A stretch of DNA of 10,631 nucleotides from Candidatus Sumerlaeota bacterium (GTDB lineage Bacteria > Sumerlaeota > Sumerlaeia > MWCT01), in assembly GCA_026398545.1 (NCBI GenBank), contig JAPLSR010000333.1:1-10631 (forward strand), read 5' to 3'. How positions within the stretch are numbered: position 1 is the stretch's first letter; the number at the start of each line of letters is the position of its first letter. The notes beneath the pieces are model-generated. The model saw nothing but the letters and a program-made list of their open reading frames with translations, was not told the origin of the DNA and did no database searches. The position numbers were made by a program, and so were the translations under genes. This document shows positions 1 to 6,354 of this stretch, piece by piece.

Positions 1-246
1 TTTCTGTTTGATGCGGCCAATCATAGCCACGCGGTTGATGCCTTCCTTTTTGCATATCTGGATTATACTGTTGAAGCGTCCGAGTTTTATCCAGTGCATG
101 GCATCGGCGTATTGCTCAATCTCAAGTGATGTTATGCCCTCAATGCCAATTATGGTGACATGGAGACCTTTGGCGCGGGCGCCCTGTGCCACATAGATGG
201 GCGGCATTCCCTCACCAGCGATGATTCCAATCTTATCTTGAGACAT
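1..246 (-). CDS. lpxI: UDP-2,3-diacylglucosamine pyrophosphatase LpxI, N-terminal part
   Basis: The first 82 residues are visible; the gene continues past position 1. The translation opens MSQDKIGIIAGEGMPPIYVA, and the short glycine-rich 'IGIIAGEG' stretch near the N-terminus followed by 'GLHVTIIGIEG' and, near the edge, 'VAMIGRIKQK' matches the start of the LpxI (DUF1009) family. LpxI hydrolyses UDP-2,3-diacylglucosamine to lipid X and UMP on the cytoplasmic side of the inner membrane, and replaces LpxH in many diderms. The ATG at 246 is preceded by an AAGGG element about ten bases upstream. It lies 40 bp after fabZ on the same strand, so co-transcription with lpxC and fabZ is likely. In many genomes lpxA lies between fabZ and lpxI; it does not here. 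The identification rests on the N-terminal third only but is well supported by context. Confidence 0.85.
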   Translation of the reverse strand, partial: MSQDKIGIIAGEGMPPIYVAQGARAKGLHVTIIGIEGITSLEIEQYADAMHWIKLGRFNSIIQICKKEGINRVAMIGRIKQK

Positions 247-286
247 GATGGTTAATCCCTTCGCACATAATCACACCGGAGACGTG

Positions 287-763
287 TCACACCGCCGACT
301 CTTTTTCTTTCTCCGGGGCAAGCGCAAATAAGATTTCCGCCTCGGCGGCAACCTTTCCATCCACAGATGCAACGCCGTGCACCTTTCCAAATGAGCCTTT
401 GAACCGCATGTCCGTCAGTTTCAAATCAAGGCGGTCACCCGGGACAACGGGGCGGCGGAATCTGGCATTATCAACGCCCATCAGGTATGCAACACGTCCC
501 CTATTTTCCGGTCTTGAGAGGACAAACACGGCGCCGAGCTGGGCGAGGGCTTCAATGATAAGAACGCCGGGCATGATGGGTTTGCCCGGAAAATGCCCCT
601 GAAAAAAAGGCTCATTTATTGTGACGTTTTTATATCCGAGGATATTGCCCTCCTCCGTGATTTCAAGAACCCTGTCCACGAGCAAGAATGGGTAACGGTG
701 TGGGATGATTTCGCAGATTTGTTCAACGTTCAGGGGGCAGGTGCGGGTCTTTGCTTCACTCAT
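287..763 (-). CDS. fabZ: 3-hydroxyacyl-[acyl-carrier-protein] dehydratase FabZ
   Basis: A 158-residue protein of normal FabZ length. It dehydrates (3R)-hydroxyacyl-ACP to trans-2-enoyl-ACP in type II fatty acid elongation, in the cytoplasm. The hotdog-fold signature is clear: 'IIPHRYPFLLVDRV' at residues 19-32, then 'GHFPGKPIMPGVLIIEALAQ' at 56-75, which holds the catalytic pair His57 and Glu71. The ATG at 763 has a good AAAGGAG ribosome-binding site eight bases upstream. It follows lpxC by 50 bp and precedes lpxI by 40 bp. FabZ genes are commonly kept with lipid A genes because both pathways draw on 3-hydroxyacyl-ACP. In some phyla lpxC and fabZ are fused; here they are separate genes. The C-terminus is short and charged (KEKES), with nothing unusual. 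Confidence 0.97.
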   Translation of the reverse strand: MSEAKTRTCPLNVEQICEIIPHRYPFLLVDRVLEITEEGNILGYKNVTINEPFFQGHFPGKPIMPGVLIIEALAQLGAVFVLSRPENRGRVAYLMGVDNARFRRPVVPGDRLDLKLTDMRFKGSFGKVHGVASVDGKVAAEAEILFALAPEKEKESAV

Positions 764-782
764 TTTTCAAGCTCCTTTGGAC

Positions 783-820
783 AAACTTCTTAAACTATTG
801 AAACTCTTAAACTTTAAACT
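783..820 (-). repeat. Five AGTTT units between lpxC and fabZ
   Basis: The short lpxC-fabZ spacer is AT-rich. Read on the minus strand it carries AGTTT at 820-816, 813-809, 805-801, 796-792 and 787-783, a spacing of 7, 8, 9 and 9 bp. Three of the units extend to AGTTTAA. The array starts at the lpxC stop codon (814-816) and ends just before the fabZ ribosome-binding site. It could be slippage-derived or an mRNA element; no function can be assigned. Confidence 0.6.
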
Positions 821-1695
821 ATATTACCCTTTTCCAGTTCCTTTCCGATAAGTTTCATAAATCTGGCATGAGCGTTATGTCCGCTCCTGTTTGCCGTGAC
901 ATGTGCCATGAGGGGCGCTCCAAGGAGATAGAGGTCGCCGATAAGGTCCATAACCTTGTGACGGACAGGTTCATCGGGACACTGGAGTTTGCCAAGGAGG
1001 AGTCCTTTGTCACCAAAGACGAGCGATGAGTTTTCCGATGCGCCTTTGAGGAGTCCGCTCACCATCATATTTTGCACATCCTGCTCAAAGCAGAACGTGC
1101 GGGCGCTGGCAATCTCCCTCACAAACGATTCAGGCGTGACATCCATAGAATATGCCTGATTGCCAATCATGGGGTGGGGGTAGGAGACAAAGAATGTGAC
1201 GCGGAAATTCGCCGCCGGGAAGGCTGTCATTTCAACCTCACCCTCCTTATAAACGAGGGGCTCATTGAGGCGCAATGGGCGCCGCAAGGTGTCCTGACTT
1301 TCGCATCCCGCCTCTCTCAAGAGTGAGACAAAAGGGAGGGCACTGCCATCCTCAAAGGGTGGCTCATCATTATCAATCTCTATCAGGAGATTATCAATCC
1401 CGAAGGCGCAAAGGGTTGCCATGATATGTTCTATAAGTCTCACCTCAACATTGCCGATGCCGACGGTGCTGCACATGATGGGCGTCTCTATGAAATATTC
1501 CACCCGTGCGGGGATTTCGGGCGCGCCGGCAATATCTGTGCGACGGAAGATAATGCCCGCATCGGGCGGCGCCGGGAGAAATGCAAGATGGGTCTCCCTC
1601 CCCGAATGCAACCCCACGCCCCGATATTCCACCCTTTGTTTGATGGTCTTCTGATATACGGGCGGGGAGCCCGATGTCACTGAAAATTCACTCAC
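814..1695 (-). CDS. lpxC: UDP-3-O-acyl-N-acetylglucosamine deacetylase LpxC
   Basis: LpxC is the zinc-dependent deacetylase of the committed step of lipid A synthesis, and is cytoplasmic. With the GTG at 1695 the protein has 293 residues. Visible signatures are 'GVGLHSG' (27-33), 'RLIEHIMA' (86-93) with catalytic Glu89 and zinc ligand His90, 'RHKVMDLIGDLYLLG' (245-259) with zinc ligands His246 and Asp250, and the general-acid His273 in 'RSGHNAHA'. 'SARTFCFE' in the second half is also typical. The start is uncertain: there is no in-frame ATG. A TTG at 1713 would give 299 residues, the GTG at 1695 has GAGG about 12 bases upstream, and a GTG at 1680 would give 288. Homology begins near 'TIKQRVEY', about 11 residues after the last option. 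It heads the lpxC-fabZ-lpxI set. All catalytic residues are present. Confidence 0.95.
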   Translation of the reverse strand: MSEFSVTSGSPPVYQKTIKQRVEYRGVGLHSGRETHLAFLPAPPDAGIIFRRTDIAGAPEIPARVEYFIETPIMCSTVGIGNVEVRLIEHIMATLCAFGIDNLLIEIDNDEPPFEDGSALPFVSLLREAGCESQDTLRRPLRLNEPLVYKEGEVEMTAFPAANFRVTFFVSYPHPMIGNQAYSMDVTPESFVREIASARTFCFEQDVQNMMVSGLLKGASENSSLVFGDKGLLLGKLQCPDEPVRHKVMDLIGDLYLLGAPLMAHVTANRSGHNAHARFMKLIGKELEKGNIV

Positions 1696-1775
1696 GAATT
1701 CAAAAATCCTCAATTTCTCATGTTATTAAACGCCTCGCTTTTTCCCCGATGCGGATGGCTGACAATATGAACAGG

Positions 1776-1805
1776 ATTATAATAAAACGTTTCATTTTCT
1801 GCTCA
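1776..1805 (-). promoter_or_regulatory. Candidate promoter for the lpxC operon
   Basis: On the minus strand a perfect TATAAT lies at 1781-1776, with a weak -35 (TGAGCA, 1805-1800) 18 bp upstream. It would start transcripts near 1769, about 75 bases before the preferred lpxC start. A second option further upstream is a perfect TTGACA at 1853-1848 with a poor -10 (AATAGA, 1830-1825) at 17 bp. The TATAAT is part of the palindrome ATTATAAT and reads on both strands, but no -35 is evident for the plus strand. This is inferred from consensus matching alone. Confidence 0.4.
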
Positions 1806-1875
1806 CCGGACACTTTCTCATTCTTCTATTGTGCCCACCATCCATGCTGTCAATCATTTTTCTCATAAAGAAGCG

Positions 1876-1916
1876 CAGGAGAATATTGTGTTCAATAGCC
1901 TGTAAGAAATCTCCTG
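1876..1916. other. Nested inverted repeat in the divergent intergenic region
   Basis: CAGGAGA (1876-1882) and TCTCCTG (1910-1916) form a perfect 7-bp inverted repeat. Inside it TATTG (1884-1888) and CAATA (1893-1897) form a second perfect arm pair around a 4-base loop. It lies 15 bp upstream of the TTGACA at 1932, between the lpxC and hydrolase genes. It could be an operator or a structured leader for either side. No poly-T tract follows on either strand, so an intrinsic terminator is unlikely. Confidence 0.4.
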
Positions 1917-1931
1917 ACAACTTTTTAACTG

Positions 1932-1961
1932 TTGACATGGCGCATGTGCGTGGGAATCAAT
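1932..1961 (+). promoter_or_regulatory. Candidate promoter for the MBL hydrolase and nadD
   Basis: A perfect TTGACA at 1932-1937 is followed after 18 bp by a weak -10 (ATCAAT, 1956-1961). Transcription would start near 1968, 24 bases before the ATG at 1992. This placement argues against translation from the upstream in-frame TTG (1932) or ATG (1944), which would lie within the promoter. The -10 matches consensus at only three positions. Confidence 0.4.
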
Positions 1962-1991
1962 AAATGTATATTCTCATGGAACAAGGCTTCT

Positions 1992-2753
1992 ATGACCCAA
2001 AGAAAGAGCCCTTTATCCATCCTGATTCTTGGCATAGGGGATTTTTTTTCTAAATATTATTACCACAGCAGTTTTGTCATCCTGCTGGATGGGCGACCCG
2101 TCTTTGTGGATTGTCCCGACCCCCTGCCCATGATGCTCCATGCCGCTTCGCAGAAATCCGGCGTCTCCCTCGGACTCAATGACGTTGACCATGTGATTCT
2201 CACCCACCTCCACGGCGACCACGCCAACGGTCTTGAATCGCTCGGTTTTTACAGCCGCTTCTTCCGCCACAAAAAACCCATCATATACACCATACCCGAA
2301 GTTGAGAGGGCAATCTGGGAGAACAGGCTCAAATCCTCCATGGGCCCTTTAACAAATGATGAGTTTGAGCGTGTCGGCGAGATGAAACTTGAGGACTTTT
2401 TCCGCCTGCGCATACTGCGTCCCGGTCGTAGTCACTCCATCCTGGGAATGAAAATCAAAATCCGTCATACAAAACACTTCATCCCATGCTTCGGCTTCAA
2501 GGTTTCCTACAAGGGGCGTTCCTTCGGCTATAGCTCGGACACCACATTTGACCCCGCGCATATTGATTTTCTTGCCGACTGCGATATGATTCTTCATGAG
2601 ACGAACAAGGGGGGGCATACGGAATATGAGAAACTCCTCAGCCTGCCGCCGGCGCTCAGGAAAAAGATGATGCTCATCCACATCTATGATGACTTTAATA
2701 TCAGGAGGTCGGAAATCCCTGTTGCCGAGGAGGGGAAGTTGTATTTCATCTGA
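1992..2753 (+). CDS. Metallo-beta-lactamase-fold hydrolase, RNase Z-like
   Basis: A 253-residue metallo-beta-lactamase-fold protein. The signature HxHxDH is 'HLHGDH' (His72, His74, Asp76, His77). Later ligands are His162 in 'KHFIPCFGF', the bridging Asp183 in 'GYSSDTTFDP', and probably His230 in 'LIHIYDD', so a complete binuclear metal site can be traced. The layout resembles RNase Z and PhnP-like phosphodiesterases more than beta-lactamases, but no exosite or substrate domain is obvious, so the substrate is unknown. There is no signal peptide, so it is probably cytoplasmic. The ATG at 1992 is preferred: it has AAGG five bases upstream and the fold starts right after it, although the frame is open to a TTG at 1932. 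nadD follows after 53 bp on the same strand, suggesting a two-gene unit. Confidence 0.88.
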   Translation: MTQRKSPLSILILGIGDFFSKYYYHSSFVILLDGRPVFVDCPDPLPMMLHAASQKSGVSLGLNDVDHVILTHLHGDHANGLESLGFYSRFFRHKKPIIYTIPEVERAIWENRLKSSMGPLTNDEFERVGEMKLEDFFRLRILRPGRSHSILGMKIKIRHTKHFIPCFGFKVSYKGRSFGYSSDTTFDPAHIDFLADCDMILHETNKGGHTEYEKLLSLPPALRKKMMLIHIYDDFNIRRSEIPVAEEGKLYFI

Positions 2754-2806
2754 ACAGGGCAGGCGTTGGCAGGCACATGCAGGAGATGGTGCAAGGGGTT
2801 TGATAC

Positions 2807-3403
2807 ATGATGAAAAATGAGTTTGAAATAAGTCTCATGGCGGGCGCCGCTCGGAAACTGGGCATTTTCGGCGGGACGTTTGACCCGCCTCATATCAGCC
2901 ACACACTTGCGTGCCTTTACGCCCTTGAGACAAACGACCTTGACGGCATACTTGTGTTACCCTGTTACAGGCATCCTCTGGGGAAGGATGCCACGCCGTT
3001 TGAACATCGCCTTGCCCTGGCGCGGCTCGCCATGGAGGGATTGGGTAACCGGGTTGAGGTACTGGAGATTGAGTCGGAACGGGAGGAGGCGAGCTATACC
3101 ATTGACACCCTGCGCCTCCTGAAGGAACGCCGCCCCGGCGTGGAGTTCTCCCTTATCATCGGTTCGGACATCCTGAAGGAGACGTGCCTCTGGAAATCCT
3201 TTGATGAGATTCAAAAAATGGTGCGGGTAATTATCCTGCCGCGTTCGCAGGCGGACTCACCTCACGAGGCTCATTTTTTCCTGCCCGATATAAGCAGTAC
3301 GGAAATCCGGCGCCTCCTTCTATCCGGCAAGGACGCCTCGCCATTTCTTTCCCGCCGCGTCCTGAAATATATCCACCGCCACAATCTTTATATTGCACCC
3401 TGA
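2807..3403 (+). CDS. nadD: Nicotinate-nucleotide adenylyltransferase-like protein (NadD family)
   Basis: A 198-residue nucleotidyltransferase, close to the NadD length. NadD adenylates nicotinate mononucleotide to deamido-NAD in the cytoplasm. The ATP-binding signature 'GIFGGTFDPPHISH' (19-32) carries the His29/His32 pair, and the C-terminal 'DISSTEIRR' (161-169) is the ISSTxIR motif. The middle differs from textbook NadD: 'RHPLGKDATPFEHRLAL' (55-71) stands where a PPHK-type loop is usual, and 'GSDILKETCLWKSFDEI' (119-135) replaces the usual GADN..W segment. From memory this is a recognisable NadD-like subgroup, so the exact substrate is slightly less sure. The ATG at 2807 has AAGGGG eight bases upstream. 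The usual partner rsfS does not follow. If no other NadD exists in the genome, this must be the essential enzyme. Confidence 0.85.
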   Translation: MMKNEFEISLMAGAARKLGIFGGTFDPPHISHTLACLYALETNDLDGILVLPCYRHPLGKDATPFEHRLALARLAMEGLGNRVEVLEIESEREEASYTIDTLRLLKERRPGVEFSLIIGSDILKETCLWKSFDEIQKMVRVIILPRSQADSPHEAHFFLPDISSTEIRRLLLSGKDASPFLSRRVLKYIHRHNLYIAP

Positions 3404-3448
3404 GAAATCTGAAGAAAATAGAAGGGCACGTATCCAGCGATAATTGCC

Positions 3449-3478
3449 TTGACGAATTTTTCGGATAACATTTATCAA
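3449..3478 (+). promoter_or_regulatory. Candidate promoter for the multidomain lipoprotein
   Basis: TTGACG (3449-3454) and TATCAA (3473-3478) are separated by 18 bp in the AT-rich gap between nadD and the lipoprotein gene. The start point would be near 3485, leaving a leader of about 50 bases. The rest of this 133-bp gap shows no gene and no clear terminator for nadD. Confidence 0.35.
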
Positions 3479-3536
3479 TATATCGTAATTATATGAGTTC
3501 GATTGTGCGACTATAGTCAGGGATATTTTTCAAATA

Positions 3537-5489
3537 ATGAGCATCATCTTGAAAGAACTGCCGGCAAAAAATAAAGCGTTTGTTCTTATCAGGTCATTTT
3601 GCGATTTTATTATTATAGCAACACTCTTTTTTCTTTTCTCCTGCGGGGGCAAAGAGGAAAAAATCCCACCAGGCGAGACCACCCTCAGGATGGATATTTC
3701 ACCAACCGAATGGAACCGCACCACGATATCCGGCTCCGTCAAATTGCCAGAGGTTGAAGACCATAGTGGCATCCTTGTTTATGCCGTGGGAAAATCCCTC
3801 ATGGTATATTCCGGCAAAGATGGCAATTTCTCCATTCTGGATGTCCCGCTGGGGACATATCAGTTTGAAGCCGTGAAGGACGGGTTTGTGAAGGCATCAC
3901 TGGGAACGGTCACACTTGAAGGAAACCCCCAAAATCCCGCCCAGCCCGTCGCACTTCCCCAGATGGTGATGGAAAAGGCGCCCGCCGAGGCAACCGAAGT
4001 GGGCGTGGGGGGGCTGGTTGGCAGGGTGGAGCTGGAAGGTTCGGAGCAGGTGGACGGCATCCTTGTCCAGATTCCGGGGACTCTTTTCAAAACGGTGACC
4101 GATGCGGAAGGGGTATATCGCTTTTTCAATCTGCCCCCAAAAGTATATACCCTTAACTTTTCCAAGGCGGACTATCAGCCGCAGACCACCATCGTCAATG
4201 TGCCTGAGGGAGAGCCAATCCAGTCAGGTATCACCCGCCTCAACTCTGTGCGTCAGCCTCAGAAGATACGGAAAATTTACGGCTCCCTTGAGGTATATGA
4301 CCTCAAGGGGAATCAGATAAACAAGTTTGACGGTGTTCTCATTGCGCTTGTGGGGACAAACTGGGTTGCCACCCCTGATGAGTCGGGACGCTTTACCTTT
4401 GAGAACCTGCCTCCGGGAAAATATATCATCAACGCACTGTCGCCCAATTATCAAATAAGGCAAAAGGTGGAAATCGACCTCAGCGAGTTTGAGTTCATGA
4501 ATGTGGGCGTTGTGATGGATGAGGTCCTGTCGGATGCGTCAAAACGGGGCGTCATCAGCGGGACAGTGCATCTGGCGGAGATGGATAACCACAGCGGCGC
4601 GACCATCGCCCTTACCGGCGTCTCATTCATGGCGCTCAGCGATGCATCCGGCAAATTTGCGATAAGCAATGTGCCGCCCGGCACATATACTGTCCTTGCC
4701 CAGGCGGAGGGTTATGTGCCGGAGATAAGGGAGGGCGTTGAGGTCAAGCAGGGTGAGGAGACCAAGCTGGAGGACATCAACCTGAAGCTCAGGGTTTTCC
4801 CGCCAGAGGTGATTTATACCGAGCCTGCAGATGGTGAAGAAAATGTCCTCATCCGGAAAAAGACGGCGCTGTATGTCCGCTTCAGCAAGCAGATGAAGCC
4901 CGCCTCTCTCAAGAGCGCCTTCTCCATCCGTCCCTCTGTGGATTTCAAGCTCTTTGCGGGGCGTGAGAGCCGCTTCAGCGACTTTGACCTGTTTTATGTG
5001 GAGCTCTCCGGCGTTGGTGAGAAAAACCTCCTGTCATTTGAGACACGCTACACCGTTACTATCAGCACCGCCGCAACAGATTATGAGAATATTCCGATGG
5101 AGAAGGATTATACGTTCACATTCACGACCGGCAAGGCGAGCATCACGGGGACAAACCCTGAGCAGGGAGAAAGGGATGCCTTAATTAATTTGCAGCACCC
5201 GATTCACGTCTTCTTCAATGCCGCTATAGATGCCTCCACACTTACGAATGATTCGCTGAGTTTTTCGCCGGACGCTGAGAGCACGCCGCAGATTCGTTTT
5301 GTCAACGACCCGGAAACGGGCTGGACAGTGGCGAGGATTTACGTCCAGCTCACTCAGGGGGAACGCTACACTGTCCGTCTGGGGCGGGGCATCCGCACAG
5401 AGAGCGGTTCCTACATATCCAATACGCCGTATTCCCTCCAGTTCAGGATGGCTGAAAGCCGCGATGTTATAGAACTGCAACCTCGCTGA
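3537..5489 (+). CDS. Large surface lipoprotein with carboxypeptidase-regulatory-like and Ig-like domains
   Basis: A 650-residue predicted lipoprotein of unknown specific function. Residues 14-35 are hydrophobic and end in the lipobox L-F-S-C, so Cys36 is the likely lipidated residue. Four related beta-sandwich domains follow at about 63-128, 158-222, 246-312 and 338-404. Each has a 'G-x-V' opening, a 'D/E-x-G-x-F/Y-x-F/I-x-N/D-V/L-P' core ('DAEGVYRFFNLPP', 'DESGRFTFENLPPG', 'DASGKFAISNVPPG') and a 'GTY'-like strand, as in carboxypeptidase regulatory-like domains. Two Ig-like domains of the SbsA/Big_5 type follow at about 421-532 ('PPEVIYTEPADGEENV', 'VRFSKQM', 'YTFTFTTG') and 534-638. No catalytic domain is present, so a structural, adhesive or scaffold role at the outer membrane is inferred. 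The ribosome-binding site (AGGGA, about 13 bases upstream) is poor. The methyltransferase starts 59 bp downstream. Confidence 0.8.
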   Translation: MSIILKELPAKNKAFVLIRSFCDFIIIATLFFLFSCGGKEEKIPPGETTLRMDISPTEWNRTTISGSVKLPEVEDHSGILVYAVGKSLMVYSGKDGNFSILDVPLGTYQFEAVKDGFVKASLGTVTLEGNPQNPAQPVALPQMVMEKAPAEATEVGVGGLVGRVELEGSEQVDGILVQIPGTLFKTVTDAEGVYRFFNLPPKVYTLNFSKADYQPQTTIVNVPEGEPIQSGITRLNSVRQPQKIRKIYGSLEVYDLKGNQINKFDGVLIALVGTNWVATPDESGRFTFENLPPGKYIINALSPNYQIRQKVEIDLSEFEFMNVGVVMDEVLSDASKRGVISGTVHLAEMDNHSGATIALTGVSFMALSDASGKFAISNVPPGTYTVLAQAEGYVPEIREGVEVKQGEETKLEDINLKLRVFPPEVIYTEPADGEENVLIRKKTALYVRFSKQMKPASLKSAFSIRPSVDFKLFAGRESRFSDFDLFYVELSGVGEKNLLSFETRYTVTISTAATDYENIPMEKDYTFTFTTGKASITGTNPEQGERDALINLQHPIHVFFNAAIDASTLTNDSLSFSPDAESTPQIRFVNDPETGWTVARIYVQLTQGERYTVRLGRGIRTESGSYISNTPYSLQFRMAESRDVIELQPR

Positions 5490-5533
5490 AGGCGAGCATC
5501 GCCCGCCAGATAGAAGATTATTAACCAACAACC

Positions 5534-5547
5534 CGCAAAGGCATAAA
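5534..5547 (+). repeat. CGCAAAGGCA element before the methyltransferase
   Basis: The 14-mer CGCAAAGGCATAAA matches 6301-6314 (CGCAAAGGCACAAA) at 13 of 14 positions in the same orientation. Here it supplies the AAAGG ribosome-binding site of the methyltransferase, while the second copy lies downstream of that gene. The match is short enough that chance cannot be excluded. Confidence 0.35.
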
Positions 5548-5548
5548 T

Positions 5549-6193
5549 ATGCTGGATGATATGAGACAGGTCGATACGGACAGTATTTATAAAAAAATAC
5601 CTCTGGATGAGATTCCCTGGAATATTGAGACTCCGCCAGAGGCTCTGGTTGAGTTGGTCGAGGGCGGAAGGGTGAAACCCTGCAAAACTATCGATTTGGG
5701 CTGTGGCGCTGGCAACTATGCTATCTATCTTGCCAGTATGGGATTTGACGTTACAGGAATTGATATTTCCCCAACGGCTATAGAGTTTGCCAGAGAAAAT
5801 GCAGAGAAGAAAGGCGTCAGGTGCAAATTTCTTGCTGGCGATGTCCTTAGCGCTCTGGATGAAGTCATGGGAACTTTTGATTTTGCCTATGACTGGGAGT
5901 TATTGCATCATATATTCCCGGAGAAAAGGAAGAAGTATGTTGAAAATGTGCATAAAATACTTAATCCGGGCGGGAAATACTTATCGGTTTGTTTCAGTGA
6001 GAAGGATACACAATTTGGCGGCTCGGGGAAATACAGAAAAACTCATATCGGCACAATTTTGTATTTTTCCTCCGAAGGCGAATTGAGAGACCTTTTTGAA
6101 CCCGACTTCAAAATAAAAGAATTAAAAACGATAGAAATCATCGGTAAATCCACATCTCATTATGTGAACTATGCGTTCATGGAGAGTAAATAA
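5549..6193 (+). CDS. Class I SAM-dependent methyltransferase
   Basis: A 214-residue Rossmann-fold methyltransferase. SAM-binding motif I is 'TIDLGCGAGNYAIYLA' (47-62), followed by the acidic end of strand beta-2 in 'VTGIDISPTAIEFARENA' (Asp72 or nearby), 'AGDVL' (about 96-100), motif IV-like 'FDFAYDWELLHHI' and the post-motif 'LNPGGKYLSV'. The N-terminal 'IPWNIETPPEALVELVEGGRV' resembles the thiopurine methyltransferase/TehB-like group, whose members act on small molecules, metalloids or halides. The substrate cannot be read from the sequence. No membrane segment or signal is seen. The ATG at 5549 has AAAGG eight bases upstream. Codon use is more AT-rich than in neighbours (frequent AAA, GAA, TTT, AGA, ATA), and CGCAAAGGCA-type sequences lie on both sides, so a separate origin is possible. 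Confidence 0.85.
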   Translation: MLDDMRQVDTDSIYKKIPLDEIPWNIETPPEALVELVEGGRVKPCKTIDLGCGAGNYAIYLASMGFDVTGIDISPTAIEFARENAEKKGVRCKFLAGDVLSALDEVMGTFDFAYDWELLHHIFPEKRKKYVENVHKILNPGGKYLSVCFSEKDTQFGGSGKYRKTHIGTILYFSSEGELRDLFEPDFKIKELKTIEIIGKSTSHYVNYAFMESK

Positions 6194-6235
6194 AAACACC
6201 CAAACCCGGAACATCAGATAATATCATGCAGGAAT

Positions 6236-6262
6236 ATCCTGAAAATCCTGTCTATCCTAGTT
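6236..6262. repeat. Tandem 9-bp repeat, three ATCCT-headed units
   Basis: Three units start with ATCCT at an exact 9-bp period: ATCCTGAAA, ATCCTGTCT and ATCCTAGTT. The array lies in the 155-bp gap between the convergent methyltransferase and pilT genes. Similar 'atcctgtctatcct' strings are, from memory, common dispersed intergenic repeats in environmental bacterial genomes. Function unknown. Confidence 0.6.
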
Positions 6263-6292
6263 AATATTTTTTAATAGAACTGATAGCGTCAC

Positions 6293-6316
6293 CACAAAGA
6301 CGCAAAGGCACAAAGA
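6293..6316. repeat. Tandem 8-bp repeat, three CACAAAGA-type units
   Basis: CACAAAGA, CGCAAAGG and CACAAAGA follow one another without gaps. Such CACAAAGACACAAAGG-like strings recur, from memory, between genes in many unrelated uncultured bacteria. It lies 30 bp beyond the 9-bp array in the same gap. It has one partial relative at 5534-5547. Confidence 0.6.
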
Positions 6317-6333
6317 ATTTATAAGAAGTTTTT

Positions 6334-6354
6334 TTCTAAAAAAACCTTTTAGAA
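6334..6354 (-). terminator. AT-only hairpin at the 3' end of pilT (weak terminator candidate)
   Basis: TTCTAAAA (6334-6341) and TTTTAGAA (6347-6354) form a perfect 8-bp inverted repeat around AAACC, overlapping the pilT stop codon. An alternative pairing is G-T7 (6328-6335) with A7-C (6338-6345). The stem has almost no GC and no T-run follows on the minus strand, so real terminator activity is doubtful. Confidence 0.25.

Noticed and set aside
1932..1991. N-terminal extension of the MBL hydrolase from TTG 1932 or ATG 1944
   Set aside because: It overlaps the promoter candidate, has no ribosome-binding site, and the 20 extra residues do not belong to the fold; ATG 1992 has AAGG at good spacing.
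2349..2681. Minus-strand open frame opposite the MBL hydrolase (110 codons)
   Set aside because: Shadow of the conserved hydrolase gene, with no motif.
2759..2788. Three GCAGG-headed units at a 10-bp period between the hydrolase and nadD
   Set aside because: Only five bases are shared by all three units; too weak to call a repeat element.
5491..5503. GGCGA-GCA-TCGCC hairpin after the large lipoprotein gene
   Set aside because: The stem is only 5 bp and no T-run follows, so it is not a credible terminator.
6236..6316. CRISPR array
   Set aside because: The units are 8-9 bp with no spacers and no cas genes nearby.
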